Counted from the stretch's first letter, positions 35,859 to 47,896 are shown. The stretch: DNA of 64,000 nt from Adineta vaga (GCA_021613535.1 CP075493.1:18042001-18106000); one strand, 5' to 3'. Notes: a model not told the origin generated them from the sequence alone. A program made the numbers and translations.

Positions 35859-37558
35859 GAGTGATTTTCACGAGAAGAGATCCAAACCAGGCATACAACA
35901 TGTTTCATTCTTGCTCGAAAGACTCGTCAGTATGTTTAGAATCGAAAACTATATAGAAAAGGATTCAAACCTTACTATTGAATAAAAATGACAAATTTCT
36001 CGAAAACTGAATCAAAGATTTGAAATAGTTAAATTAACTGATGTATTTCAAAGCTTGTCTTATTTTTGGAAAGGGTTTATTATAACAAAACAGAAAACGA
36101 AGATCAATCTATGTAAATGAAATGTTTGTATATGTCGCAGAGAAATATGATTATGGTGTTGGTTATAGACTAATTTTTGTTGTGAGAATTCTTTTTAGCT
36201 GTCGTAGTCGATTTGGAATATCAAGCAACTGTGTGATCTCTTGCATGTTCTTCATTACTTTGAATATCTTTGTCGTCGTGTTCTTGTTAATTACATTACG
36301 ATCATTGGCTGGCAATGGTGGATTGGATAGATTTTGCCAGAATGTATGTGGAAAGTATTGTTTATAGTTAATTCCACTTACGCATATTATTATGAATTGA
36401 ATGGTTAAGCCGGTTAACCGATATTTTTTAACCGGTTATAGCGACATGGGATATACTCGATAGTCATTCTATATGAACGCACAAAAATTTTATAAACTTC
36501 TAAAGTTCTTGATCTACTTTTACGAAGGGAATTGAAATCAAACTAAATAATTTTTATCGAATTTTTACAGCATAAGATACCTCTTTGCGGCGAATTTTAT
36601 CGCTGATTGAAATATTATCACGAGTGCACTATGAGAGTTATACAAACCGACTGAGTTTTTTCGTCTTCCTGTCAATATTTTATATGCTAAATGTATTGAT
36701 TGGAAGGAGGCACGCATTGCAACGTTAATGAAGCACAGCGCGTTCTTGAGAATAAAAACAACCATTGGATTGTTTTTCTTTCTGTTTTTTTTCTTTCAGT
36801 ACCTATATATGGCACAAGGTAATATTATAAATCTTTGGTGCCATTCAAAGATGCTGATACTGAAATTGACAGATCAGTTCATCGTTTTTAAATAGAAGAA
36901 TGGAGTATGGAACAAGTTTTCGTATTTGTTCATACAAACTAATTTCATCTTCTTGCATTTCTCTTGCTCATTTCATACAGACTCTGCACGCTCTCCCTCT
37001 GAAAAACAATCAGATTGGAAATCAAGGTGCACGAGCTTTGACTGACGTATTACAAAAGAATTCAGTGAGATAAAAAGCACTCTTTTCATCTTCATCATAT
37101 CTATCTTTCTTCTTAACAGAAAGTATGGATGATTGTGTCGAAGGGACTGATTCTTTTATTTTTGCTGACTGTCTATTTTCTCTAAGTTTTTTTCAAAGTG
37201 GATAGTTTTGGTGATTGTGTAAATTACAGATATCCATTTATTAACAACAGAAAATGGTATAAATATTTGTACTCTGACACGTCGCTCTTTACAATAAAGA
37301 AAACGAATGTGTTTGATAGGCTTGCACCTGTTGTCAATTAATTAACAAAAAAAAATTGTTTTTAGTTTTAAAAACGTGGCACACATTTGTACAATCTTTC
37401 TTTTTTTTATATAAATATGTGGAGTACGCGTGACTTTTTGCTTTTGTTATTCGTTGTCCTGGTTATAAACGAGTGATACTTATAGAATCGTTACATAAGA
37501 TTGTATGTGGTTTGAAAAAAATATAGAAACATATTTCGTGTCTATTCCTGTTTTAGAC
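35859..37558. other. Intergenic region with a palindromic element
   Basis: No supported gene. An imperfect hairpin CCGGTTAA/TTAACCGG lies at about 36412-36440. Nothing else is notable. Confidence 0.4.
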
Positions 37559-37996
37559 ATGTCAAACGTCGAATATCGAACGATTATAAAGTTTTTTTGC
37601 TCGAAAAGGACTGAACCCTACCGAAATTACTAAGAAACTGAAAGAGATTTATAACGACTCGCATCCAGCGTATCGTACTGTTGCAAAATGGGTGGTTGAA
37701 TTTAAAGATGATCGAACGCGCGACTTTGAAGACGCACCACCAAGTGGTCGTCTGTTCACAAGAACAACGTTGTACAAGGTGCTATTCGTAAGGTGAATTT
37801 CGTCGAATTGAACCATCCTACCTATTCTCCGGATATTGCTCCTAATGATTATTATTTGTTTAAAAAAATGAAGGTACTTCTTCGCGGCAAGAATTTTGAG
37901 TCTGATGACGAAGTGATAACCACTGTCGATGAGTACTTAAGAAATCTCGATTCAATAAAGACAGTAATTGTTATCATATTGTTTCATAACATATGA
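37559..37996 (+). pseudogene. Internally deleted mariner transposase
   Basis: ATG at 37559 starts the N-terminal paired-type helix-turn-helix region (MSNVEYRTII, then LNPTEITKKL, RTVAKWVVEFKDDR) with a 1-nt frameshift in a T run near 37592. The text then jumps to the C-terminal end of the catalytic domain, HPTYSPDIAPNDYYLF, which carries the last acidic residue of a mariner D34D triad. It runs to a stop at 37996. The first two catalytic aspartates and about 150 residues are missing. Terminal repeats were not identified. It is a dead, non-autonomous copy. Confidence 0.7.
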
Positions 37997-38303
37997 GCTG
38001 CACGAACTTTCCGGATACGGTCATACTCTATATTGTTCTTTATCCCTGGAACAGAAAAGAATAATACAAAGTGTGTTGATATCTAAGCTTCTCTTCTAAT
38101 TTCTATATACTCGAAATAAATGAATCTATTGAGGAACTGCACTAACTCAACACAGAAGAAACTCGCCTTGCTGTAGACGCAAAACATGTCTATTGACTTT
38201 GATTAAGGTTACCTACACGGTGCATGCAATCCTATTTGTGCTTTCCTCAACTATGCGCGCATTCTAATATTTTATCTCTTCTTTTCAAAAACAAAACATT
38301 TTT
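37997..38303. other. Intergenic spacer
   Basis: Nothing recognised between the mariner remnant and the convergent ART-TPR gene. Confidence 0.4.
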
Positions 38304-40244
38304 TTACAGTTTATTCTTTATTTGATCGAGTTTCTTTTCACCCATTTGCCGCTGAGGGTGATTTGGCGGTAATGATCGTTTTGAAATTTCCACTGCACGT
38401 TCATAAAATGATCGTGCTTTGGAATAATCACCCATATATTCATACACCATACTGATATTGCTGTAGGATGTGCCCAAGTCAGGATGATTCGAAGGAAATA
38501 ATTTTTCTTTGATCTCCACTGATTTTTGGTGATATTCTAGTGCTTTAGAATAATCACGCATGTTGAAATACACCAAACCAATATTGTTAAAGGATATACT
38601 CAAATCAGGAAGATTCAGAGGAAGTGATTTCTCTCTGATCTCCAGCGCTTTTTGGTGAGATTCCAGTGCCTTCGAATACTGACCCATGTTATAATATGCA
38701 CCACCGATGTTGTTATAGGACATGCCCAAATTACGATGATTAGAAGGAAGTGTCTTTTGATAAATTTCAAGGCCTTTGTCGAAGTATTCAATTGCCTCTT
38801 AGTATTGTCCTTGAGTAAATTTGGCCGAACCAATTTGAAGATAAATCGGTGCTTCGTCACTCTCCTCAGTTGTTTGTTCCAGCATGATTTCATACACTTG
38901 TTCAGACTTGTCGAATTGTCCCATTTTACGAAGTAATGAACCTAATCTATACCATCCTGTTCCTGCACTCTCTTCACGGATGCGATCAGTCAATACACGA
39001 AGTTCTAGATCATCATCATCAGTTAATATTAAATTCACCCGAAATAGTCGATCATGTTTATCCATTGCTTGAATATCATTGATTCGAAATACAGTATGCA
39101 TGGAGAAAATTACTTCTTCCTCTCCACTTTTGAAGTAACTGACATCGATGATGGATGCAAATGGTGTGTTAGATTTCGATGGATCAATATTTATCACAAA
39201 TAGAATACCTACTAAATCTGGATTTGATGCAGCACGATGTGCAAAGCTTAGAGAGACCTTCTCATTCTTGCTGGTGGATAAAAAGTTAGTGAATGATAAT
39301 AGTCCACCTTTAGTCTTCTTCATTTGTTCAAAATCACCCTTCGATAAACCTTGCCCACGATAAACAATAAAGTTGCTGTTGTCGTGTCCACTAAATTGTT
39401 CGGAATGTAATTGCTCAATATGTCGGTGAAGATCAACAATAAAGAAACCCATTTTCATCATCAGATCGGCGTCCATCAGCCGTAAGGCACCATTGAGCAT
39501 TGGATAAAGGAGACATTCGTAGGTATACCACCAAATCGGTGTCTCTTTACGATATTCCCGCTCTAATTTCTCGACGTTCTTCAATTCTTCAGAATTATTA
39601 GCAAAAACATCCCGACAGTATTCAATAAATTCTTCAGTGTGTTTTTGTTGGAATTCGATAGTCAGTAAAGTTTCTTTGAAGATTTGTGTGTACATAAAAG
39701 AAGGATCCAGTTGATTGAGATTACCATTAGATCCTTCTCCTCGGGCAACAAAGTTGATAGATGTGGCGTTTTGTTCACAATCTTGTGAAGCTTATTTTAG
39801 AGCTTCACAAATATGTTTGATATTCGTAAAAACACCTTTAATTTTGGGCCATTGTTTGACCCATGATTCATGATATGTTTTGTCGTCACCAAAGATAAAG
39901 ATGGAGTCCACTTGTGACATGTCGTGCAGCCGAGGCACGATATGTTGACCAAGATAATGTGATATAATAATGCAGACCTTGTTATTGACGATGGTCCGGA
40001 TAAACTGGATGCATTGATCACCATTTGTATAGATGTTAATGTTGTTGACCACCTGATGCAGGCGGGTAATGGTGTTGAGACAATCTTCATTTTGTTCATT
40101 GATGTTTTCATCCAACCAAATCAGAAGGACATTTTGAACCATTCGAATATCGATTCGTCGACGTCCTTCTGTATTTTTGCGGACGGCACATGGCTGGGCT
40201 GTGGTCTGAGAGTGATCACATGTTGTTGATTTTTTCTTGTCCAT
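38304..40244 (-). pseudogene. ADP-ribosyltransferase (ART)-TPR protein with two in-frame TAA codons
   Basis: A single frame of 647 codons from ATG 40244 to TAA 38304, interrupted only by TAA at 39792-39794 and 38799-38801. The N-terminal region (VLLIWLDENI..., about residues 35-150) is typical of rotifer ART genes but of unknown role. The ART domain has the arginine-specific R-S-E signature: VYRGQGLS near residue 294, FLSTS near 322 and GEEE near 375. These enzymes transfer ADP-ribose from NAD to protein arginines. Kinesin-light-chain-like TPR repeats follow (YYNMGQYSKALESHQKALEI and copies), which bind partners. Both TAA codons fall at places where a glutamine (CAA) would fit: ALK-TAA-ASQ and GQY-TAA-EAI. 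Either the gene is dead or it makes a 150-residue N-terminal fragment. No intron explains the stops. Confidence 0.75.
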
Positions 40245-41344
40245 TGATTTGGTTGCGTATGTCGAATGAAAGTGAAAAAAATGATGAAAATAATGTGATT
40301 TTATAGATCATCTACTTTCTTTCTTGTTTATTTTCTTTCTTCTCTTTTATTATTGTAAGACAACACCCTTTTTTCTCTGATTATTGAATATGTTGCTATG
40401 AAAAACAACAAGAACATTTCTCATTGACGAGTAAATAATGAGAAAAAATGTTGACTACTCAAAAAAAAGAACTCTTTTTTGTCTTCTGAAGGAGAAAGAG
40501 AATTTTTACAACCATGCCTACCTAGGTTTTATATGTCATATCTCAAATCCACCTCAGAACCATGAAAACGCCATCAGTAGTATTGTAGATTTTTTAGAAA
40601 TTTCTTGAGAATGTATGGAAAGTGCTTTGGAGAAATCCTCTGAAGATCTTGATGGTTCGGTTATTTTTTATCCAAACTATCACATATTTTAGTTCATATG
40701 AAGGTACACCTACTCTGAAATTTTTATCATCCGGATAATGAAGATAGCAGTAAATTATGATAAAGTGGTCAGTTTTTTATATGAAAGCAGCAATAGAAAA
40801 ATTACTTTTGTCATAGTTTAAATGATATTTTACTAGATGAAAGATAAATTGAAATAAAAAAGAGAATTATAGAACAAGTAACAACACTGAGATGAAAGTA
40901 GATGTAGGTGTGAGCATTTGTCCTTCTGTTACTAACACTCTCACGCTCACCCTCAATGTTGCTTCTTTCTTTCGAATGATGCCGTTAGTTGAAAGCCACG
41001 AGCACGTATATGTATTCAGTGATGAGTCATCTACTAGTAAAAATTCAGTGTAGTGATGGTAGTTAATAATAACGCCAGGAAGTAGCCGATCTTCATGATT
41101 TTGGAGACCGTGCAATTTATACGCCTTCGCTCAACACTCGTACAATCACAGTTTTGGTTGTGTTTCTCTATTTGTCGCTGCTTTCAACCGTATGAGGTAC
41201 TTTCACCTTTAATGACAGACAAAATGAAAACGAACACACCACAACAAGCAATATATTCTAGAAGCAACTTCAGTTGTGATTGATTTCTTGACTCATCCTC
41301 AAAATGGAAGACACTTGTGGGACGACTGCATTTTGTCGAAAAGG
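40245..41344. other. Intergenic region with degenerate telomere-like tract and gene scrap
   Basis: On the minus strand at about 41096 an ATG gives a short signal-peptide-like string (MKIGYFLALLLTTITTLNFY) that ends in stops. It is followed near 40935-40957 by a degenerate G-rich tract (GAGGGTGAGCGTGAGAGTG). This looks like a broken secreted-protein gene next to old telomere-like repeats. Confidence 0.35.
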
Positions 41345-41953
41345 TTACATTTCATTACGATAAGTCAGCAGATGAATCAGATACATGTAATCAATTTGTA
41401 CTTGAATTCGAAAGTTTGGATTCCAGAAGTTATTAATTAGACCTGTCACTTGTAGTGGCATCCACAACCACACCCACACCCACACCCTCTGTTTACTTAA
41501 TTGAAGATAATATAAAGCATATTTCATAAGATAATTGCTAGTACATTCATGATTAGTCGTGCACATATATCGCCAAAATACGTCATTGTCACCATATGGT
41601 TTATAATTAAAATGAGCATCTGCTATCAGACTAGCATCAAAGACGACATCAGTCATGTTATCACCATCGAAACTGGCAAGATCTCTAATTCCAACGTAAT
41701 CCACATCAAAATGCATTACACATGTTTTAGCTTGAACATATGATTGACAGCGTGATGGAATCGCTATTGAATCGTTGGAGGAAATAGCAAAACGACACTT
41801 CGTGAGACAACGAATCAGTTTGTTCGAAGTTTGGGTAGTCGATGTGATCTTCTGTTGATGATGAAACGAGTCATTTTTTGAAGATATGTGCGGTTTGTTC
41901 TCGACCAAAGCAAAACCAGCAAGTATCCATACAAATATCGTTTTACACAACAT
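41345..41953 (-). pseudogene. Secreted cysteine-containing protein truncated by telomeric repeats
   Basis: ATG at 41953 begins a signal peptide (MLCKTIFVWILAGFALVE). A polar mature part with paired cysteines follows (CLTKCRF, SRCQSY, KTCVMHF, CTTNHEC). No domain is recognised. After about residue 155 the frame runs straight into TGTGGG repeats (VWVWVW) at 41462-41487 and then 48 unrelated residues, so the true C-terminus is lost. The G-strand points away from the gene body, as if the gene broke and the break was capped with telomeric DNA. The in-frame extension upstream of ATG has only a TTG and is ignored. Confidence 0.55.
41462..41487 (-). repeat. Interstitial telomeric tract at a gene break
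   Basis: About four CCCACA-type units lie on the plus strand, fused in frame to the truncated secreted-protein gene. Confidence 0.7.
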
Positions 41954-42107
41954 ATCAGTATAATAAAGCTTTTGCGACGTTTGATAAATCAAGAGCTCGC
42001 TCAGGTATTTTATATGTGATATATGACGTGTATGCGTGAATAATCTGTAAATATTACAGGTCTTGTATACAGATAAGAGTCTTCATTTATTTTTTTAAGG
42101 ATGGCTC

Positions 42108-42115
42108 GAACGCAT
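42108..42115. repeat. hAT target-site duplication, left copy
   Basis: GAACGCAT immediately precedes the CAGTGATTGG terminus. An identical copy is at 45537-45544. An 8-bp duplication is diagnostic for hAT transposons. Confidence 0.92.
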
Positions 42116-42119
42116 CAGT

Positions 42120-42390
42120 GATTGGATACTTAGTACAGGACTTGGTACTTTTCGTACTTTTTGCTTAAAAATCTCTAGTACTTAGTACAAATGTGCAGTA
42201 CAAGTACATATACTTTTTACTTAGCTTGTGTACTTAGTACTGGCACTTCAGTACATTGTACTGGAGTACAATGTACTTAGTACCGGTACTATAGTACACT
42301 GTACTGGAGTACAATGTACTTAGTACCGGTACTACAGTACATTGTACTCCAGTACAACGTAGTACATGTGTACTAGGTACTTAATCAGAT
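42120..42390. repeat. Left subterminal GTAC array of the hAT element
   Basis: About twenty GTAC-containing units, many forming overlapping palindromes (AGTACAATGTACT). The inverted counterpart is at the right end. Confidence 0.8.
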
Positions 42391-42880
42391 GTTGTTAAAT
42401 TTAATCCTTTTTTCTAGCTGTTCATTTATGATTTCTGCGGGATACATACTTTTAATATGGTCTCGTCCATAGACATTCACTCAACAGCTTGCTAAATAGT
42501 GTATTTTTCAGGTAATCTTTTAATGTGGACTACTGAATTTTAAATTTTATGAATTATTTATCTATGCAACATCAAATCAAATACGGAATAATATTTTGTT
42601 GTTGAGTAGCCCGTTTGTTAAATATGTATTAAGTGCGCTTCACTTGGTAATTAGCTGTATATAAGCTTTCATTGAACATTCGATAATGAACATCAGATGA
42701 TGTTAGAATGATAAGTAAAAACTTTATTCGTTTCATGAAAAGACAGCAGCAAACAGTGATTTAATAAAAAGCATAGTAAGTAAAAATAAAGAGCGAAACA
42801 AGTGACAAATAAATGGTAAAACAACAGAAACATATGTAAAAAGAACAATTGATGCAAATAAAGAATGTGAGGCAATTGTT

Positions 42881-44945
42881 TCAAAGTAAATTCTGATTCA
42901 CACGGAGAAGAACTAAATCATTAAATAAAGTCTCATTCATGTTCGTTCTTCTTGATGTTAATATCAATCCGGCATGAGAGAAAACTCTCTCAATGGGCGC
43001 TGAACTTGCCTGAACTGAAAAAATTCTTACGATTAAATTTTTAAGAATCTTCAGTTGTGAATGAAACCAATAAGTAGAAAAATTTGAACGAACTGGATCG
43101 TTCAAAAACGCATCAAGTTCTATAGCAGGATCGAGTGAAGATGGTGCATTCGAATTCAGATCAATATTATTATCATAGTTGAATAATTTCCGACGTTTTC
43201 TCGGTGGTGTGAAGGTAGAAGAAGAAGCAGAATATACGAATGATGATGTTAAACAAGAATCGATATTCATTGGTGCACTAATTGTTGCTGGTAAATCCTT
43301 TTTCATTTCATTAATAATCAATTCGATTATGTGCTGTTTTAAACGATTTTCTGCTGTAGCAGGCAATTTCAAATCATGGATCCATAAAAATTTAAATGCT
43401 GGATCCAAAACAGCACCTATGAAATATATTGGATCACCATAGGCAGAGTTATCAGCAACATCACCTAAATTCAATCGATTAATAATTCCACCAAAACGTG
43501 TTTTAATTGATTGTTCAAGTTGCTGCACCAGTTTAACACATAACGATATATCTTGTCTAACATCACGAAGATGTGAAATCAAATGTACAATAGATGGTAC
43601 TACTAAACTAATCGTCATTGCTGCTTCTGCTTGACATTTAATTGAGATATCATTAAATGGTTGAAGAATATCAACAAGCTCTTCTAAAACAATGAAATCA
43701 TTATCAGAAAATTTAATTGGATCTTCCATTAAAGATGCAATCGATTCAAGATCTGTTTTACCAATTGACAAAATGGATTTGACTAATAAAAATTCACTAT
43801 TCCACCGAGTAATTGTCATTTTGTTGATGTTTTTATTCAATTCTTCAAGTGTTTCGACAGCTTTTGATGATCTGTGTGAAAATTTGGCAAGCGCTTGACA
43901 CTTTTTAAGTACTTTTGGTACATAAGAAGAATTTTTCAAACCATCACGTATAGATAATTGTAAAGAATGTATAAAACATGATAAACGAATATTCGAAGGA
44001 TTTTCCACATCATCATAATTGTCAGCAAATGAAACATTCATAAGCTTCAAGTCATCAATATTTATATCATCTACATTGAAATGATTTACATTATTTCTAT
44101 TTTGTATTCATTTAAGTAGAAAAAAAATGCTTACGATCGTTGTCATCGAATGCAGTATTACTATTTGAATTTGGTTTAGGTTCATCGTTATAATCATCAT
44201 AAATTTCATCATCAACGGACAGGCCAAATTTGTATGCTTTTATCATTGATGAAGCATTGTCCGTGACTATCTTATACACCTTGTCTTTGAGATTATAACG
44301 ATCGAGAATAAATTCGGTAGTTCGTTGAATATTTTCACCAGTATGTGTTCCTTTTAATCGTACAAAATCGATTAAAACTGTTTGTGGTTCACACTTGTAA
44401 TTAATAAAATGACAGGTCACGCCAATAAATGATCTGCTTCGTCTGTCAGACCATGCATCAACAGTTAATGTAACAAATTTTGCACCATTTAATGTTTCAT
44501 AAAGAATTTTTTTCATCCTATTCGCCAAAAATGTAATTCCATCATGTTTCAATTTTCTCGACGATATGGGGTCCCATTTGACAGTACATTCTTTCATGAA
44601 TAGACGAAAAGCAGCATTCTCTACTAAACTCAATGGTAAATTACATTTGATAATTAGATTTTTTGCAATAGACATATTAATACGATCTTGTTTAGTACTA
44701 CTTGATGATAATTCTAATTTTGATTGACTATCACCAGCATTACCATCTTCTGATGCATCTTCAACGCGACAACCAAATAATGTTTCATATTCAGATGAAT
44801 GTTTTCGTTTTAAATGCTTTACGAAATTGCTGACAATTCCAGTTTTATCCTTGTAATTGCGATTGCACGGTTTACAATAACCATTCACTCTATTGTTGTC
44901 AATAATTGAAAAATCAAAATACTTCTTCAATTGTTCAGCAGCCAT
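42881..44945 (-). CDS. hAT transposase (BED zinc finger)
   Basis: Exon 1 44135-44945 and exon 2 42881-44070 are joined across a 64-bp GT-AG intron. The CDS is 2,001 nt, 666 residues, ATG to TGA. An N-terminal BED finger binds DNA (C24, C27, H44, H49). The RNase H-like core has LTVDAWSD near residue 160 and IVTDNASS near 227 as catalytic acidic sites. The C-terminal dimerisation/insertion region has SSAPIERVFSHAGLI, containing the catalytic Glu region, then TSRRTNM. The length is usual for hAT. The frame is uninterrupted, so the enzyme may be active. Its binding sites are presumably the GTAC arrays at each end. Confidence 0.92.
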
Positions 44946-45299
44946 GCTTATTGACGAAGACTTGTATAGAATTTATATTCAGATGTAAGATGTTGTTTCA
45001 CGGTGACTAATAACATATAGTCAGTTTTACGACCATGTACAAACAAGAGATTGGTGCACCCATTGTTCATACGCACCAATACACTTCCTTTTACTTTGCT
45101 ATTTTATTTCTTTTCTGTCCTTCAGATAACACTATTCATTAATTATATACCTCCATTGAAACTATATTGATTTTATGTCAATTAATACATGATATTGTAA
45201 TATAAATATCTCTTTTTATTTTTTCATTCCTCTAGATGTCATTATATCATGGCAACGGGAAATAATAACTTAGAAAATAATAATAAATACAAAACATGA

Positions 45300-45520
45300 A
45301 ATTATAACGAAGTACTAAGTACATTGTACTGAGTACAATGTACTTACTTTTTACTGTAGTACATTCTACTTAGTACATGTACCATAGTACATTGTACTAA
45401 AGTACATCGTACTCAGTACGGGTATTGAGTACAACGTACTACAGTACAATGTACTGAGTCCAAGTCCATAGTACAATTACTTAAGTAACAATTATTTGTA
45501 CTAGTACTTGTCGTACTTGT
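45300..45520. repeat. Right subterminal GTAC array of the hAT element
   Basis: GTAC-rich units (AGTACATTGTACT and variants), the inverted counterpart of the left array. Confidence 0.8.
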
Positions 45521-45536
45521 ACTCGTCCAATCACTG

Positions 45537-45544
45537 GAACGCAT
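45537..45544. repeat. hAT target-site duplication, right copy
   Basis: GAACGCAT follows the CCAATCACTG terminus, identical to 42108-42115. Confidence 0.92.
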
Positions 45545-46440
45545 GCAAAAAGATGAAAAAACATATCGTAATTACATACAAAACAAGAAACTTGTTTTTC
45601 GATATTGTGTCTTCTTGTTGGGTAATAATCTTACGGAGAAGATTATTTGTTCATCTCATCCCTCCTCAAGATATTCTTGATATAGAATCAATGGTATCAA
45701 CATGGTATGAATATGGTGCTCGCGCTAGTTTAGTAGGTATTAAAAAGTGTTGCCCATCAATTGGCAAATATCCAACAATTAGAACAATTGCGTATGGAAG
45801 AATTGCTGAATTAGTTAAGTAGATCGTAATACACGTGGATCAATAAACATTGGTTTTGATAGTTGATCCGATTCAAGTAAAACTATTCGATGTTCATTTT
45901 CGTATTTACATTTCACTTTGTATTGAAGAATTTCAGGTACAAAGAATATACAGGATTGGCAATAATATAATTTCAGGAGGGTAACGATACTATTTCAGGT
46001 ACCCGTCCAGATGAAAGCCCGTCAAAAACAGAATTTATTAATATAAAACAGAGTGTGTCAATAATAGTTTTTAGTGTCGAGCTCACACTAGTTCTGGAAA
46101 CTTTACACTTTTTCGAGTAAAAAAACCATATAGTGATAATATCAACTTAAAACAACCAAGTTGTTCTTGCAGGTGTGAGGACAAGGATGGGTGTGAGTAG
46201 AATTACCACAAAACGTAGGTTTTTCACTATTATTGATATAGATTATCAAGTGGCAAGGTGTTCGTATAGAAGACTCACAAAGAATCAATACAGAATACAA
46301 GGGTTAAATTCAAGTATAGGAAAAATTGTTTTTAGTGCTGGTTTTGCTGGTTAGACCAACGATTTCTGTATAGAATGTTTGTGTGAAATATGTTAGGGTG
46401 AGTTAGATTGGTTAGTTTATTTGTTCAAGTTAGGTACCCG
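45545..46440. other. Intergenic stretch right of the hAT element
   Basis: A plus-strand frame at about 45610-45822 (ending ...IRTIAYGRIAELVK) looks weakly coding, but I recognise nothing in it and cannot define its limits. The rest is AT-rich without features. Confidence 0.3.
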
Positions 46441-46970
46441 TCAATACATTGGGAGAGAGTTATAACTGTGGAAAATTTTACGAAAAATGTACTGGTGGCT
46501 CGCTTGTTGAATGATGAACGTCATGGTTTCCCTTTGTTCTAGCATATGTAAATCTTGCTCATGGCGTTCTTGTTGTTATTCTCGTCGTAGTTGTTAGATG
46601 CGATCGATTTGTTGTAATTGCTCGTGGTCATCTCGGTGTTTTTGAAGTTCTTCTAGGTTATCCTCCAATGTAGTCTCATACTGTTGTAGTTGTGATTGAA
46701 CATGATTGTTGAGATCTATCTCGTGCTCTTGTAAGATTTGTAGAACATTTTCAATCTGTTGTTCTTGTTCTAAGTCGTCTTGTGTGGGTAGTAATTGTTC
46801 AAGGGCGGCGAAACCTTCTATTTCTGCGATTTGCTGATGATCCCATTCGTCTCCTTTGATGAAACGTCGCGGTGGATGCGGTTGATATGTGGCAAACACA
46901 GTACAATTCTGCGATGGCGTTTGTCTGGATCCAGGGAATAGTAGAGGAAACAGTGGTCGATATGTTGTAA
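46441..46970 (-). pseudogene. Glutamine-rich coiled-coil protein fragment
   Basis: A minus-strand frame begins beside the telomere-like tract at 46976 and ends TGA at 46441. It encodes an E/Q-rich heptad-like coiled coil (DDLEQEQQIENVLQILQEHE, then LEDNLEELQKHRDDHEQLQQ). It is interrupted by TAA at 46594-46596 and 46576-46578, both in Q-rich text where CAA would fit. The upstream end is cut by the G-rich tract, so the N-terminus is missing. No homologue is recognised. It is probably a gene fragment preserved at a former chromosome end. Confidence 0.45.
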
Positions 46971-46975
46971 TCGCA

Positions 46976-47006
46976 GTGGGTGAGGGTGTGAGGGTGGGTG
47001 AGGGTG
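46976..47006 (+). repeat. Degenerate interstitial telomere-like tract
   Basis: A GTGGGTGAGGGTGTGAGGG-type sequence lies on the plus strand, a mix of TGTGGG-like and TGAGGG-like units. It separates two truncated genes that run away from it. Confidence 0.6.
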
Positions 47007-47896
47007 CTCTCGCAAGAAAGCAGAAACATTGTTGCTTCAGCAAGTGGTGTTAGAAACAGCGGCTCTCAAAAAGTGGTACGAGAAATTTTAGAGAAAACAG
47101 GACAGAAAGTGAGTTATTCTACGGTTCGTCGTGAACGCCAGCGACAAGGATTAAAACCATTCCATGTTATTTCAAAGCCACTGAAAACAGTCACACATGT
47201 TGAGGATCGAAAATGGCTTGCAAATTTCGTTGCTGACTGGACCGAGGAAGATTTCCTACATATGGCGCCGTCGGATGAATTTATATCTACGTGATAAGAA
47301 AACCAAACCATCAAAACGACAGAATTTGGGCAAAATCTGTTGAAGACATCACCGATGATGAAAGGTACCGTGAAATGGTTCGGAACGCAAAATGCATTGG
47401 AATTTTTGTTATGTTCACTGCAAAGAAACTTCTTTGGGTTCTGAAAGGGGATGGTCAATCATGGAATGGCGCCTATTTTCGTGACTTTATTCTGGAGAAA
47501 CATGTGATTCCATTTCTGCATAACCTAGTCAATGTTGTTGATACAGATGAAGTCATATTTCTTCACGATAAGGCACGCTGTATGAAAGCTAATGCAGCAC
47601 AACATTTTCTGGAAGATGAAGGAGTGCATTTCTGGAGCAATTCGATTTGGCCTGGCAATAGTCCTGACACGAATCCTGCAGAGAACATCGGTGCAACTAT
47701 CAAAGATAGAGTTGAAGAGCTGATGGCAAGTGAAGATCCTCAAGATAGATACAATTATGACGCTCTCAAAACTAACCTTGAGAGTGTCGTTGAGGAGCTA
47801 GAAAACGACACGGATCTTTTTGTTGATTTGCTGTGTTCCATGAGGAAAAGATTTGACGCTCTCGCAGCTGTCAGAGGAGGTCATACCAATTTCTAA
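47007..47896 (+). pseudogene. Tc1/mariner-like transposase, DD37E pattern, frameshifted and 5' truncated
   Basis: The first part (47007-47294) has the second helix-turn-helix region (SYSTVRRERQRQGL) and SDEF with the first catalytic Asp. A 1-nt frame change at about 47285 moves reading into the ORF ending at 47896, starting VIRKPNHQNDRIWA. The second Asp is in FLHDKARCMKA and the Glu in SPDTNPAEN, with 37 residues between them, the spacing of DD37E families. The N-terminal DNA-binding domain is missing because the copy is cut by the telomere-like tract. The frameshift and truncation make it inactive. Confidence 0.8.

Larger units (their letters stand above)
42116..45536 (-). mobile_element. 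Complete hAT transposon (3,421 bp)
   Basis: The ends are CAGTGATTGGA and its inverted copy, flanked by an identical 8-bp GAACGCAT duplication. Inside each end is an array of GTAC-centred units (AGTACATTGTACT, AGTACAATGTACTTAGTACC and variants) at about 42130-42390 and 45305-45515, plausibly transposase binding sites. A two-exon transposase gene fills the interior. Perfect duplication and an open gene suggest a young insertion. Confidence 0.92.

Noticed and set aside
38304-46970. A genome-wide reassigned genetic code with TAA = Gln
   Set aside because: PrimPol, the Helitron, Athena ORF1 and the RT all end properly at TAA and contain no internal TAA, so a code change does not fit.
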